From contig NZ_SUHQ01000036.1 of the NCBI RefSeq assembly GCF_004962245.1, positions 1 through 64,000 of the forward strand: DNA of 64,000 nucleotides, written 5' to 3'. Of the stretch, positions 8,708-17,509 are shown piece after piece. Each line of letters begins with the position of its first letter. Within the stretch, counting starts at the first letter, position 1. The position numbers and the translations under genes are program-made. The notes beneath the pieces are model-generated. The model was given only the letters and a program-made list of their open reading frames with translations. It was not told the DNA's origin and ran no database searches. Source of the stretch: Mesorhizobium sp. (GTDB lineage Bacteria; Pseudomonadota; Alphaproteobacteria; Rhizobiales; Rhizobiaceae).

Positions 8708-8879
8708 CCGACGCCCCCTTCCCTTACGTTACCAACAGCGGGTGTCGCGTTTGGCATATTTTTGTGCGACTGCGAAGAGCTAAAAACAGTGCTTGAGTAG
8801 TACGGTGTTGACGTGCTGGCTGCCAAGGTTACATTCAATCGATTAAGGCGCTCCGTTGGGCCAACCCACTTTCGCAAAC

Positions 8880-9842
8880 ATGGATCCTCAGACAAGAAGA
8901 ACCAAGAAAGGCAAAGCCGCCGTCAAAGCTGACGAAGCCAAAGTGGACCTGACTGCCGTCGTGGTCGCCGTAAACGACAGTGAGCCCTGTGTCCTCACCG
9001 TCGGTCATGCGGACACCCTCCCTTCTGGACCTTTTGCGCTTGAGCATCGATCGCTGCAGTCGGGTTTGAGGGGGTGGGTGGAGCAGCAGACCGGCCATGC
9101 ACTGGGATACATCGAGCAACTCTACACCTTCGCCGATCGCGATCGCATCGGCACTGAGCGCCACCAGCGCGTCATCTCAATCAGCTATCTCGCATTGACC
9201 AGGAAGGAACAGGCAACGAACTCGGCCGCGTGCGGCTGGCAAAGTTGGTACGAATATTTTCCCTGGGAGGACCACCGCTTCGGCACGCCGCCTGTGCTGC
9301 TCGATAGATTGCGGCCCCGCCTGATTGAGTGGGCCGGCGGCGCCAGCGAGCCGACCACTCAACGCGAGCGCCGGCAGCGCGCTGCGATAGCCTTCGGCTT
9401 CGACGACCGCCATTGGAACGAGGAACTCACGCTCCAACGCTACGAGTTGCTCTATGAAGCTGCTCTGATTGAAGAGGCCGGTGGCGGCAGGGACGCGATT
9501 GCGGCCGCGGCTGGCAAACCAATGGTCGCTGACCACCGTCGTATTCTGGCAACCGGGATTGCGCGGCTGCGTTCGAAGATCAAATACCGGCCGGTCGTGT
9601 TCGAGCTTATGCGGCCTTCCTTCACGCTGCTGCAACTGCAGCGAACCGTGGAAGCTCTGGCTGGCAGGCTCATCAACAAGCCCAACTTCCGGAGACTGGT
9701 CGAGCAGCAGGATCTTGTTGAGGAGACTGGGGAGACCTCCCTCGACACGGGCGGCCGACCGGCGAAGCTTTATCGCTTCCGCCATGCCGTTCTCGACGAC
9801 AGGGCTATCGCCGGGACAAAATTACCGCTGGCGCGGGCTTGA
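8880..9842 (+). CDS. nadQ: NadQ-type (COG4111, Nudix-related) regulator of NAD biosynthesis
   Basis: 320 residues from ATG 8880. A TTG 8 codons upstream is possible. The N-terminal half (about 20-165) resembles a Nudix fold (LTAVVVAVND..., RGWVEQQTGHALGYIEQLYTFAD, ISISYLAL) but lacks a proper Nudix box. The C-terminal half (about 200-310) is a winged-helix region (YRPVVFELMRPSFTLLQLQRTVEALAG...NFRRLVE). This matches the alphaproteobacterial repressor NadQ, usually next to nadABC as here, 62 bases upstream of nadA. Divergent transcription from panBC through a 172-base gap suggests shared regulation. Identification rests on architecture and context. Confidence 0.75.
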   Translation: MDPQTRRTKKGKAAVKADEAKVDLTAVVVAVNDSEPCVLTVGHADTLPSGPFALEHRSLQSGLRGWVEQQTGHALGYIEQLYTFADRDRIGTERHQRVISISYLALTRKEQATNSAACGWQSWYEYFPWEDHRFGTPPVLLDRLRPRLIEWAGGASEPTTQRERRQRAAIAFGFDDRHWNEELTLQRYELLYEAALIEEAGGGRDAIAAAAGKPMVADHRRILATGIARLRSKIKYRPVVFELMRPSFTLLQLQRTVEALAGRLINKPNFRRLVEQQDLVEETGETSLDTGGRPAKLYRFRHAVLDDRAIAGTKLPLARA

Positions 9843-9880
9843 CATACTTATAGTCAAGGTAGACATATTCCCTTATTGTC
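9839..9880. promoter_or_regulatory. candidate operator pair before nadA
   Basis: Two inverted repeats fill the nadQ-nadA gap. The first is TTGACATACTTATAGTCAA (9839-9857, arms TTGAC/GTCAA), overlapping the nadQ stop. The second is GACATATTCCCTTATTGTC (9862-9880, arms GACA/TGTC). Both share GACATA on the left and GTCAA on the right. They are 25-66 bases from the nadA start. NadQ is the obvious candidate ligand, but I cannot confirm its consensus here. Confidence 0.45.
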
Positions 9881-9904
9881 AAACCGAATATAATCGAGGC
9901 GCCA

Positions 9905-10879
9905 ATGGCTGGGGCGTTACCTATGGCTGCGTCCCTGTATGAGCGTGTCCGGCGGGTGATCCCTCCCGTTGAATGGCTCGCGTTCGCCGGCGATATTGAA
10001 GCCATCTTAGCGCTGAAGCGTGAGCGCAATGCGGTGGTGCTGGCGCACAATTACCAGACGCCCGAAATTTTTCATTGCGTGGCAGACATCGTCGGCGACA
10101 GCCTGGCGTTGGCCCACAAGGCGGTGACGGTCGACGCCGACATCATCGTGGTTGCCGGCGTTCATTTCATGGCCGAGACGGCAAAACTGCTCAATCCGAA
10201 CAAGACCGTGCTCATCCCGGATCTCAGCGCCGGCTGCTCGCTGGCCGAATCGATCACGGCAGACGACGTGCGGCTAATGCGGCTGCGGTATCCGGGGGTC
10301 CCCGTTGTTACTTACGTCAACACTTCGGCCGCCGTAAAAGCGGAGTCCGACATCTGCTGCACGTCCGGCAACGCGAAGGCGGTGGTGGAATCGCTTGGCG
10401 TGGCGCGTGTGCTGATGCTGCCGGACGAATATCTGGCGAGGAACGTGGCAGCCGATACAGACGTCGAGATCATCGCCTGGAAAGGCCATTGCGAGGTGCA
10501 TGAGCGCTTCACCGCAGCAGACATTCGGGAACTGCGCGATGCCCATCCAGGCGTCATCGTGCTGGCCCATCCAGAATGCCCACCAGACGTTGTCGCGGAG
10601 GCGGAGTTCTCCGGCTCGACCGCAGCGATGTCGGATTATGTCGAGCGGGAGAAACCGACGCGTGTCGTCCTTCTGACCGAATGTTCGATGAGCGACAACG
10701 TCGCGGTCGCGCATCCCGACGTCGAGTTCGTTCGCCCATGCAACCTGTGCCCGCACATGAAGCGCATCAACCTGGCCAACATTCGCGCCGCGCTCGAGCA
10801 GAACCGGCATGAGGTCCGGATTGATCCCGAAATTGCCGGCCCCGCCCGCCGCGCGGTCGAGCGCATGCTTTCCCTATGA
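9905..10879 (+). CDS. nadA: quinolinate synthase
   Basis: 324 residues. NadA condenses iminoaspartate and dihydroxyacetone phosphate to quinolinate using a [4Fe-4S] cluster. Family features are LAHNYQTPEIFHCVADIVGDSL, VVAGVHFMAETAKLLNP, PDLSAGCSLAES, TYVNTSAAVKAESDICCTS, WKGHCEVHERF, HPECP and the C-terminal PCNLCPHMKRI. The cluster cysteines are expected among these. The start is taken at ATG 9905, with GAGGCG close upstream; ATG 9923 is an alternative. It overlaps nadB by 4 bases (ATGA), showing a coupled operon. Confidence 0.95.
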   Translation: MAGALPMAASLYERVRRVIPPVEWLAFAGDIEAILALKRERNAVVLAHNYQTPEIFHCVADIVGDSLALAHKAVTVDADIIVVAGVHFMAETAKLLNPNKTVLIPDLSAGCSLAESITADDVRLMRLRYPGVPVVTYVNTSAAVKAESDICCTSGNAKAVVESLGVARVLMLPDEYLARNVAADTDVEIIAWKGHCEVHERFTAADIRELRDAHPGVIVLAHPECPPDVVAEAEFSGSTAAMSDYVEREKPTRVVLLTECSMSDNVAVAHPDVEFVRPCNLCPHMKRINLANIRAALEQNRHEVRIDPEIAGPARRAVERMLSL

Positions 10880-12417
10880 GCCTGGAGGTTCGCGACATCG
10901 CCGGGGCGCCGGTCGTCATCGGTGGCGGCATTGCCGGCCTGATGACGGCGCTTCATCTGGCGCCGGAACCGGTCGTGCTTTTGACCAACGCGCCGCTTGG
11001 AACCGGAGCCTGCAGTGAGCTTGCCCAGGGCGGTCTTGCGGCAAGTCTCGGCGGCGACGACGGCCCGGATTTTCACCTTTGCGACACGATAGCTGCCGGC
11101 GACGGACTCTGCGACGAGGCCACGGTGCGGCGAGTGGTCCGAGCTGCACCCGAAGCGATTAGGACGATCCAAAGGTTCGGCGTCGCCTTCGACCAGCACC
11201 CTGACCGCGCGTTGCGACTTGGGCTCGAGGCGGCACACTCGCGACGGCGGATTGTGCATGCAGCCGGCGACGCCACCGGTCGCGAGTTGGTGCGCGTGCT
11301 CATCGCCGCGGTTCGGCGTACAGCCTCGATCACCACTATCGAAAATGTGGAGGTCCGCCGGCTGGTCGTGCAGGACGGGTCGGTCATCGCCGTGGTCGCC
11401 GCAGGACGAGCCGGCGCGCTCGCTCTGCCCACGCGTCGCGCGGTGCTGGCGACCGGCGGCGTCGGCGGGCTGTTTTGCGACACGACAAACCCCGCTGGCT
11501 CATGGGGTCACGGGCTGGCGCTCGCCGCATGGGCGGGGGCGGAACTCGCCGACTTGGAATTCATACAGTTCCATCCAACTGCGCTCGACGGTCCGCGCCG
11601 GCCGATGCCGCTGGTGAGCGAAGCCGTGCGTGGCGAAGGCGCGGTGCTCATCGATGAGCGAGGAGAGCGCTTCCTCGCTGACACACCTGGCGGTGAACTT
11701 GCGCCTCGCGACGTCGTAGCGCGCGCCATTTGGCACCAGCTTGCCGTTGGACGCCGCGTATTCCTGGATGCACGGCAAAGTCTCGGCCCGAGATTTGGCA
11801 AGCGTTTTCCAGGCATCGCCGAATTGTGCCGGAGCGCAGGGGTCGACCCCGCGACCGACCCGATCCCGGTGCGCCCGGCGGCACATTATCACATGGGCGG
11901 CGTCGCCGTAGACAGCGCCGGCCGCAGCTCCATCGAGGGATTGTGGGCCTGCGGTGAGGTCGCCTGTACCGGCCTGCACGGCGCCAACCGCCTGGCCAGC
12001 AACTCGCTCACCGAAGCGGCGGTCACCGCGAGCTGGGTTGCCGAAAGCGTTGCCGGCACGTCGTATACCCGGCGACCGCGCAGATGCTCCACATTCGTCC
12101 CTCCACGACCAGACGCTTCCGCGGTCCGCCCAATTGTCTCCGCCGCCCTGGGTATCATCCGCGACGGCGAGGCAATGCGCGAAGCGGTGGCGACCCTGCT
12201 GCCGATCGCAGCTGACAATGTCGCTGCCTCTGGTCCGGCTTTGGTCTCACTGATGATCGCCGTGGCGGCCCTGGGGCGGGAAGAGAGTCGAGGCGCGCAC
12301 TGTCGGTCCGATTTCCCGCTCCACGATGCCGACGCGCGCCCATCACGGCTGACACTGCACAGCGCAATGCGGGCCGCGGCCGCACTCGATTGCCGGGCTA
12401 CCATACGGAGCACCTGA
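10876..12417 (+). CDS. nadB: L-aspartate oxidase
   Basis: 513 residues. This FAD enzyme oxidises aspartate to iminoaspartate, the NadA substrate. The FAD-binding Rossmann motif VVIGGGIAGLMTALHL lies near residue 13. The family block EFIQFHPTALDGPRRPMPLVSEAVRGEGAVLID, the catalytic-type Arg/His regions (AAHYHMGGVAVDSAGRSSIE) and CGEVACTGLHGANRLASNSL are present. The C-terminal helical domain carries RGAHCRSDFP. Length and motifs indicate a functional enzyme. ATGA overlap with nadA and a one-base gap to nadC. Confidence 0.95.
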   Translation: MSLEVRDIAGAPVVIGGGIAGLMTALHLAPEPVVLLTNAPLGTGACSELAQGGLAASLGGDDGPDFHLCDTIAAGDGLCDEATVRRVVRAAPEAIRTIQRFGVAFDQHPDRALRLGLEAAHSRRRIVHAAGDATGRELVRVLIAAVRRTASITTIENVEVRRLVVQDGSVIAVVAAGRAGALALPTRRAVLATGGVGGLFCDTTNPAGSWGHGLALAAWAGAELADLEFIQFHPTALDGPRRPMPLVSEAVRGEGAVLIDERGERFLADTPGGELAPRDVVARAIWHQLAVGRRVFLDARQSLGPRFGKRFPGIAELCRSAGVDPATDPIPVRPAAHYHMGGVAVDSAGRSSIEGLWACGEVACTGLHGANRLASNSLTEAAVTASWVAESVAGTSYTRRPRRCSTFVPPRPDASAVRPIVSAALGIIRDGEAMREAVATLLPIAADNVAASGPALVSLMIAVAALGREESRGAHCRSDFPLHDADARPSRLTLHSAMRAAAALDCRATIRST

Positions 12418-12418
12418 T

Positions 12419-13300
12419 GTGATTTCATTCTCCCCCCTCCCCGCGACCCTGATCGAACCGATTGTGCGCGGTGCGCTCCTCGAAGACCTGGGCAGATGCG
12501 GCGACCTGACCAGCGATGCGGTTATCCCGCATGATTGCACTGCCACGTTGGTGCTCAGATCGAGGCAGGCGGGCGTCGTTGCCGGGCTCGATCTGGTCTC
12601 GTACGCCTTCCTGCTCGTGGAACCGGCGATCAACATCCAGATCTGGCGCCCTGATGGCAGCGATGTCGGGGCCGGGGAAACCATTGCAAGATTGTCCGGA
12701 CCCGCGCGAGGCCTGCTCACGGCCGAACGCACTGCCCTCAATTTCTTATGCCGGCTGAGCGGCATTGCCACTGCCACAGCGGCGATGGTTGAGGCCGTGC
12801 GCGGTCACAAGGCGAGGATCGTATCGACGCGAAAGACGACGCCCGGCCTGCGGGTATTGGAAAAATACGCCGTGCGCGTCGGCGGCGGTGCCAATCACCG
12901 CTTCGGCCTCGATGACGGCGTGCTCATAAAGGACAATCACATCGCGATCGCCGGCGATATCCGCACAGCAATAGAGCGGGCGCGCGCCGCCGCAGGGCAT
13001 ATGGTGAAGGTCGAGGTTGAGGTCGACACGCTGAAGCAGCTCGATGCAGCGCTCGCGATTGGTGTTGACGCGGTGCTGCTCGACAATATGTCGGTCGAGG
13101 ATCTTGCCCGCGCGGTTTCTATAGTGGGTGGCCGTACGATCACCGAGGCTTCCGGTCGGGTGACGCCGAAAACGGCGGCGGCGATTGCGGCGACCGGTGT
13201 CGATCTCATCTCCATGGGATGGCTGACGCACAGCGCCCCGATCCTCGACATCGGCCTGGACATGCCGGACCACCAGAACATCTGCAAGCATTTGAACTGA
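12419..13300 (+). CDS. nadC: nicotinate-nucleotide pyrophosphorylase (quinolinate phosphoribosyltransferase)
   Basis: 293 residues from GTG 12419, which overlaps the region just after the nadB TGA, so translation is coupled. NadC makes nicotinate mononucleotide from quinolinate and PRPP. Motifs are the N-terminal ALLEDLGRCGDLTSDAVIP, TALNFLCRLSGIAT, STRKTTPGLRVLEKYAVRVGG, NHRFGLDDGVLIKDNH and EVEVDTLKQLDAAL, followed by the phosphate-binding VLLDNMS and the C-terminal ITEASGRVTP...GVDLISMGWLTHSA. It completes the de novo NAD operon, known from M. loti islands. Confidence 0.95.
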   Translation: MISFSPLPATLIEPIVRGALLEDLGRCGDLTSDAVIPHDCTATLVLRSRQAGVVAGLDLVSYAFLLVEPAINIQIWRPDGSDVGAGETIARLSGPARGLLTAERTALNFLCRLSGIATATAAMVEAVRGHKARIVSTRKTTPGLRVLEKYAVRVGGGANHRFGLDDGVLIKDNHIAIAGDIRTAIERARAAAGHMVKVEVEVDTLKQLDAALAIGVDAVLLDNMSVEDLARAVSIVGGRTITEASGRVTPKTAAAIAATGVDLISMGWLTHSAPILDIGLDMPDHQNICKHLN

Positions 13301-13465
13301 GGATTACGGCATGAGGAGCAACATCAGCTCGGCAGGCGTAGGAAGGCGGTGGAAAGACGTGCCGCAGCTCGCCTTTTAGCGAGTGCGCTCCAAAGCCAAG
13401 TCGGACCGAGCTTGCCGGTCGACAGACTCCTGAAGGCGTACCGGACTAGCAACAAAGGTTTGACG

Positions 13466-14476
13466 ATGACGGTTGGAATGAACTCGGAGTTCGACGTGAA
13501 CCAGACCATGCAATCGGTCGATGGAACGCCTCCGCGATGGAACCGCAAAGAGGCTGAGGCCATCTACGGCATGCCATTCAACGATCTGCTGTTCCTAGCT
13601 CAGACGATCCACCGCCAGAACTTCGATCGAAACCGAGTGCAGCTGTCGCGGCTCCTTAGCATCAAGACCGGCGGCTGCCCCGAAGATTGCGGCTATTGCA
13701 GCCAGTCTGCGCATTACGAAACCGGGGTGAAGGCGTCGAAGCTGATGAACGTCAAGCATGTCATCGACGAAGCGGCCAAGGCGCGTGATGGCGGCGCAAC
13801 GCGCTATTGCATGGGCGCAGCGTGGCGAAGTCCCAAGGAGCGCGACATGGACGTTGTGGTCGCCATGATCGAGGGCGTCAAGGCGCTCGGCATGGAGACC
13901 TGCATGACGCTCGGCATGCTCGATCTTGAGCAAGCTGCTCGCCTGAAGCAGGCCGGTCTCGACTACTATAACCACAACATCGATACCTCTGAGCGCTACT
14001 ATGGCGAGGTTATTTCAACCAGGACTTTTGCCGACCGGCTGGAAACGCTTGGGCACGTGCGCGCGGTTGGGATGAAAGTCTGCTGCGGCGGCATCGTCGG
14101 GATGGGAGAAGAAAAGACCGATCGCATCGACATGCTGGTCACGCTCGCGAACCTGCCCGAGCCGCCGGAAAGCGTGCCGATCAACATGCTTATTCCCATC
14201 GAAGGCACGCCGCTTGCCGCGGCCGACGCCATCGATCCGATCGATTTCGTCCGCATCGTTGCGCTCGCGCGGGTGATGATGCCGAAATCCTGTGTAAGGC
14301 TGTCCGCCGGCAGGACGGCGATGAGCGACGAAACGCAGGCGTTGTGCTTCTTTGCCGGCGCTAACTCGATCTTTGTCGGCGACACGCTGCTGACGGCGGA
14401 CAATCCCGGCGAGGACAAGGATAGCCTTCTGTTCCAGCGTCTCGGCATCGAGCCGATGGAACTCGCCACGCAATGA
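13466..14476 (+). CDS. bioB: biotin synthase
   Basis: 336 residues from ATG 13466 (AAAGG 7-11 bases upstream). The frame stays open to 13349 but that extension is unlike BioB. It is a radical-SAM enzyme that inserts sulfur into dethiobiotin. The SAM cluster motif GGCPEDCGYCSQS has the CxxxCxxC cysteines. The second-cluster residues lie in ATRYCMGAAWR, METCMTLGML and KVCCGGIVGMGE, and an Arg in KSCVRLSAGR. It is first gene of bioBFDA-bioZ with short overlaps throughout. No BioR palindrome was seen in the 165-base gap after nadC, so nad and bio genes may be cotranscribed. Confidence 0.95.
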   Translation: MTVGMNSEFDVNQTMQSVDGTPPRWNRKEAEAIYGMPFNDLLFLAQTIHRQNFDRNRVQLSRLLSIKTGGCPEDCGYCSQSAHYETGVKASKLMNVKHVIDEAAKARDGGATRYCMGAAWRSPKERDMDVVVAMIEGVKALGMETCMTLGMLDLEQAARLKQAGLDYYNHNIDTSERYYGEVISTRTFADRLETLGHVRAVGMKVCCGGIVGMGEEKTDRIDMLVTLANLPEPPESVPINMLIPIEGTPLAAADAIDPIDFVRIVALARVMMPKSCVRLSAGRTAMSDETQALCFFAGANSIFVGDTLLTADNPGEDKDSLLFQRLGIEPMELATQ

Positions 14477-15612
14477 ACGAGGCAATTCTTGCCCGCTATG
14501 ACGCATCCTTGCGCGGACTGGCGCGCAAGGACCGGTTGCGGACGCTCGCACCGCGCGCCGGTCTCGACTTCTCGTCGAACGACTATCTCGGACTTGCCGC
14601 CTCCAAAAGACTTGGCGAAGCGGTTGCGGCGGCGATTGCGCGGGGCACGCCGGTTGGCGCCACCGGGTCGCGGCTGTTGCGCGGCAACGCACCGGAACAT
14701 GAGCAACTGGAGGCGGACGCCGCGGCATTCTTCGGCGCCGACCGTGCGCTGTTCTTTGGCAGCGGCTACATCGCCAACTTCGCCCTGTTGACCGCGCTGC
14801 CGCAGAAAGGCGACCTGCTGGTCCTCGACGAACTCGCCCATGCCAGCATGCATGAGGGCGCGCAGGCCGGGCGCGCCGAGTTCAAGCTGGCCGCGCACAA
14901 CGACGTCGACGCTGTCGAGGACGCAATCACCCGCTGGCGCGCCGAAGGCGGCACGGGGCGCGTGTGGATCGCCGTCGAAAGCCTTTACAGCATGGATGGC
15001 GACCGCGCGCCGATGGAGAGCCTGGTCGCGATGGCCGATCGGCACCAGGCATTCATCGTCGTCGATGAAGCGCATGCCACCGGCATCTGGGGACCGGACG
15101 GCCGGGGACTGGCCGCCGCGTGCCAAGGCCGCGACAACATCGTCACGCTCCACTCATGCGGCAAGGCGCTCGGCGCATCCGGTGCACTCGTCACCGGGCC
15201 GAGGACACTGTGCGATTATCTCGTCAACCGGTGCCGGCCGTTCATCTACGCCACCGCGCCCTCGCCGCTGATGGCGGTCGCGGCGCGCGAAGCGCTGACT
15301 ATTCTGTCCGACGAGCCCATGCGCCGCGCTCAGCTGCAGGAACGCGTTGCCTGCGCCGGCCGCCAATTGGCCGAGCGCTGCGGCGTCGTACCCAGCGGCT
15401 CGCAGATCCAGCCATTTGTCATCGGCGACGTTGGGCGCACCATGGCGGTGGCGGCGGCCCTGCAGGCACGCGGCTTCGACATACGCGGCATACGTCCGCC
15501 GACGGTGCCCGAGGGCACATCGCGCCTGCGCATTTCGCTGACGCTCAACGTCGACGAGACCGACATTTCCGCCATGGTCGAGGCTCTCGTTGAGGTGTTG
15601 GCCACAGCATGA
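14473..15612 (+). CDS. bioF: 8-amino-7-oxononanoate synthase
   Basis: 379 residues, overlapping bioB by 4 bases (ATGA). This PLP enzyme condenses pimeloyl-ACP/CoA with alanine. Motifs are LDFSSNDYLGLAA, GATGSRLLRGN, FGSGYIANFAL, ESLYSMDGDRAPM, VDEAHATGIWGPDGRG and the PLP-lysine segment TLHSCGKALGASGALV. The C-terminal substrate part GIRPPTVPEGTSRLRISL is complete. Confidence 0.95.
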   Translation: MNEAILARYDASLRGLARKDRLRTLAPRAGLDFSSNDYLGLAASKRLGEAVAAAIARGTPVGATGSRLLRGNAPEHEQLEADAAAFFGADRALFFGSGYIANFALLTALPQKGDLLVLDELAHASMHEGAQAGRAEFKLAAHNDVDAVEDAITRWRAEGGTGRVWIAVESLYSMDGDRAPMESLVAMADRHQAFIVVDEAHATGIWGPDGRGLAAACQGRDNIVTLHSCGKALGASGALVTGPRTLCDYLVNRCRPFIYATAPSPLMAVAAREALTILSDEPMRRAQLQERVACAGRQLAERCGVVPSGSQIQPFVIGDVGRTMAVAAALQARGFDIRGIRPPTVPEGTSRLRISLTLNVDETDISAMVEALVEVLATA

Positions 15613-16244
15613 CCAAACGCATCGTCGTCACCGGAACAGACACCGGAATTGGCAAGACAGTATTTTCGGCCGGACTTGCCGGGCTGCTCGACGGCTTCTA
15701 CTGGAAGCCGGTGCAATCGGGCCTCGACGAGGAGACTGACAGCGAGGTCGTCGCCCGGCTTTCCGGCTTGCCCGACGGACGCGTGCTGCCCGAAGTCTAT
15801 CGACTGACGATGCCGCTGTCGCCGCATCGATCAGCCGAAATCGACGGCGTCGCGATCGAGGCCGACGATCTTTCATTTCCGGTCCTGCCGACACCGCTCG
15901 TCATCGAAGGCGCCGGCGGGCTGATGGTGCCGCTCAATCGACAGACAAGGTTCATTGACATATTCGAACAATGGCGGCTGCCGGTCATACTGTGCGCCCG
16001 CACCGCGCTCGGCACCATCAATCATACGCTGTTGTCGATCGAGGCCCTGAGAGCCCGCTCCATCCCGCTCATCGGCATTGCCTTCATGGGCGAAGAGGTG
16101 GCCGATACGCAAAGGACAATCGTGGAATTCGGCGGCGTGCCGCAGCTCGGCAGGCTGCCGCACCTCGGTCCGCTGACGGGTGAAACGTTGAGAGATGCAA
16201 TGATTTCCGGCTTCGACCTGGCCATGATTGCCGGAGGCGACTGA
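15609..16244 (+). CDS. bioD: dethiobiotin synthetase
   Basis: 211 residues. BioD closes the ureido ring of dethiobiotin with CO2 and ATP. The N-terminal P-loop VTGTDTGIGKTVFSAGLAG (residues 6-24) and the YWKPVQSG lysine motif are clear, as is VIEGAGGLMVPLN. It overlaps bioF by 4 bases and abuts bioA by one base (TGATG), so it is translationally coupled on both sides. Confidence 0.95.
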   Translation: MTKRIVVTGTDTGIGKTVFSAGLAGLLDGFYWKPVQSGLDEETDSEVVARLSGLPDGRVLPEVYRLTMPLSPHRSAEIDGVAIEADDLSFPVLPTPLVIEGAGGLMVPLNRQTRFIDIFEQWRLPVILCARTALGTINHTLLSIEALRARSIPLIGIAFMGEEVADTQRTIVEFGGVPQLGRLPHLGPLTGETLRDAMISGFDLAMIAGGD

Positions 16245-17509
16245 TGGCGCAGTCTCGAGTCTGGCATCCGTTCACGCAGCACGCGCTAGAGCCCTCGATC
16301 CCTGAAATCGTGCTGACTGAAGGCGCCTATCTCCACAAGGCCGACGGCTCCCGCATCCTGGATGCGATTTCTTCCTGGTGGGTCGTCACTCATGGCCACC
16401 GCCACCCCCGCATCATGAAGGCCATCGAGACGACCGCGTCGAACCTCGACCAGATCATCTTCGCGGGCTTTACCCACGAGCCGGCCGAGCGCCTGGCCGA
16501 GGCGCTTGTCGGCCTCGCACCCGCCGGCCTTGACCGGGTGTTCTATTCCGACAGTGGCTCGACCTCAATCGAAGTCGCGCTGAAGATGGCGCTCGGCTAT
16601 TTCCGCAACATCGGCGCGCCGCGTTCGCGCATCGTCGTCATGGAGCACAGCTATCATGGTGACACGATCGGGGCGATGAGCGTCGGCGCCCGTGGCGTGT
16701 TCAACGCCGCCTACGAGCCCTTGCTGTTCGAGGTCGACACCATCCCCTTCCCGGCCGCCGGGCGCGAGCAGGAAACGCTGGATCGGTTCGAGGCACTCTC
16801 CCGCGACCGGCGCGCCGCCGCGCTGATCGTCGAGCCGCTCGTGCTCGGCGCCGGCGGCATGCTCATGTATCCGGCCTGGGTTCTGACCGAATTGAAGAGG
16901 ATCACTGAGGCCGCCGGCACGCTGCTGATCGCCGATGAAGTGATGACCGGCTGGGGGCGCACCGGAACCATGTTCGCCTGCGAACAGGCGTCCGTCTCGC
17001 CGGACATCCTGTGCACCTCGAAAGGTCTGACCGGTGGTACCATCCCGCTGGCCGCCACGATCGCCACCGATGCCATCTTCCAGGCTCACTATTCCGAGGA
17101 TCGCAAGAAGACGTTTTTCCATTCGAGCTCCTACACCGCCAATCCGATTGCATGCGCGGCGGCACTTGCCAATGTCGAGATCTGGCACGACGAGCCGGTG
17201 GCCGATCGGATCGCGGCCTTGAGCGAGCGACAGGCCGCCGGGCTTCGACGCTTTCGCGACAACCCTCGCTTCACCGATTGCCGGACAACCGGCACCATCG
17301 CGGCACTCGACCTACGCACCGGCTCAGCCGGTTATCTGGCCGAGATCGGGCCAAAACTGCGCGCTTTTTTTCTTGAGCGCGGCCTGCTCGTGCGCCCGCT
17401 CGGCAATGTCCTGTACCTTCTGCCGCCCTATTGCATTACCGGCAACGAGTTGGATGGGCTCTATGACGCCATCGAGGAGGCCGGCGAACGCTTCGGCTCA
17501 AAGCCATGA
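16244..17509 (+). CDS. bioA: adenosylmethionine-8-amino-7-oxononanoate aminotransferase
   Basis: 421 residues, class III PLP aminotransferase that makes 7,8-diaminopelargonate with SAM as amino donor. Motifs are RVWHPFTQHA at the N-terminus, the SSWWVVTHGHRHP substrate block typical of BioA, SDSGSTSIEVALKMAL, LIADEVMTGWGRTG and the PLP lysine in CTSKGLTGGTIPLAA. The C-terminus RPLGNVLYLLPPYCITGNEL fits. Four-base overlap with bioZ. Confidence 0.95.
   Translation: MAQSRVWHPFTQHALEPSIPEIVLTEGAYLHKADGSRILDAISSWWVVTHGHRHPRIMKAIETTASNLDQIIFAGFTHEPAERLAEALVGLAPAGLDRVFYSDSGSTSIEVALKMALGYFRNIGAPRSRIVVMEHSYHGDTIGAMSVGARGVFNAAYEPLLFEVDTIPFPAAGREQETLDRFEALSRDRRAAALIVEPLVLGAGGMLMYPAWVLTELKRITEAAGTLLIADEVMTGWGRTGTMFACEQASVSPDILCTSKGLTGGTIPLAATIATDAIFQAHYSEDRKKTFFHSSSYTANPIACAAALANVEIWHDEPVADRIAALSERQAAGLRRFRDNPRFTDCRTTGTIAALDLRTGSAGYLAEIGPKLRAFFLERGLLVRPLGNVLYLLPPYCITGNELDGLYDAIEEAGERFGSKP

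Noticed and set aside
13999..15153. 384-aa leftward ORF
   Set aside because: Antisense to bioB and bioF.
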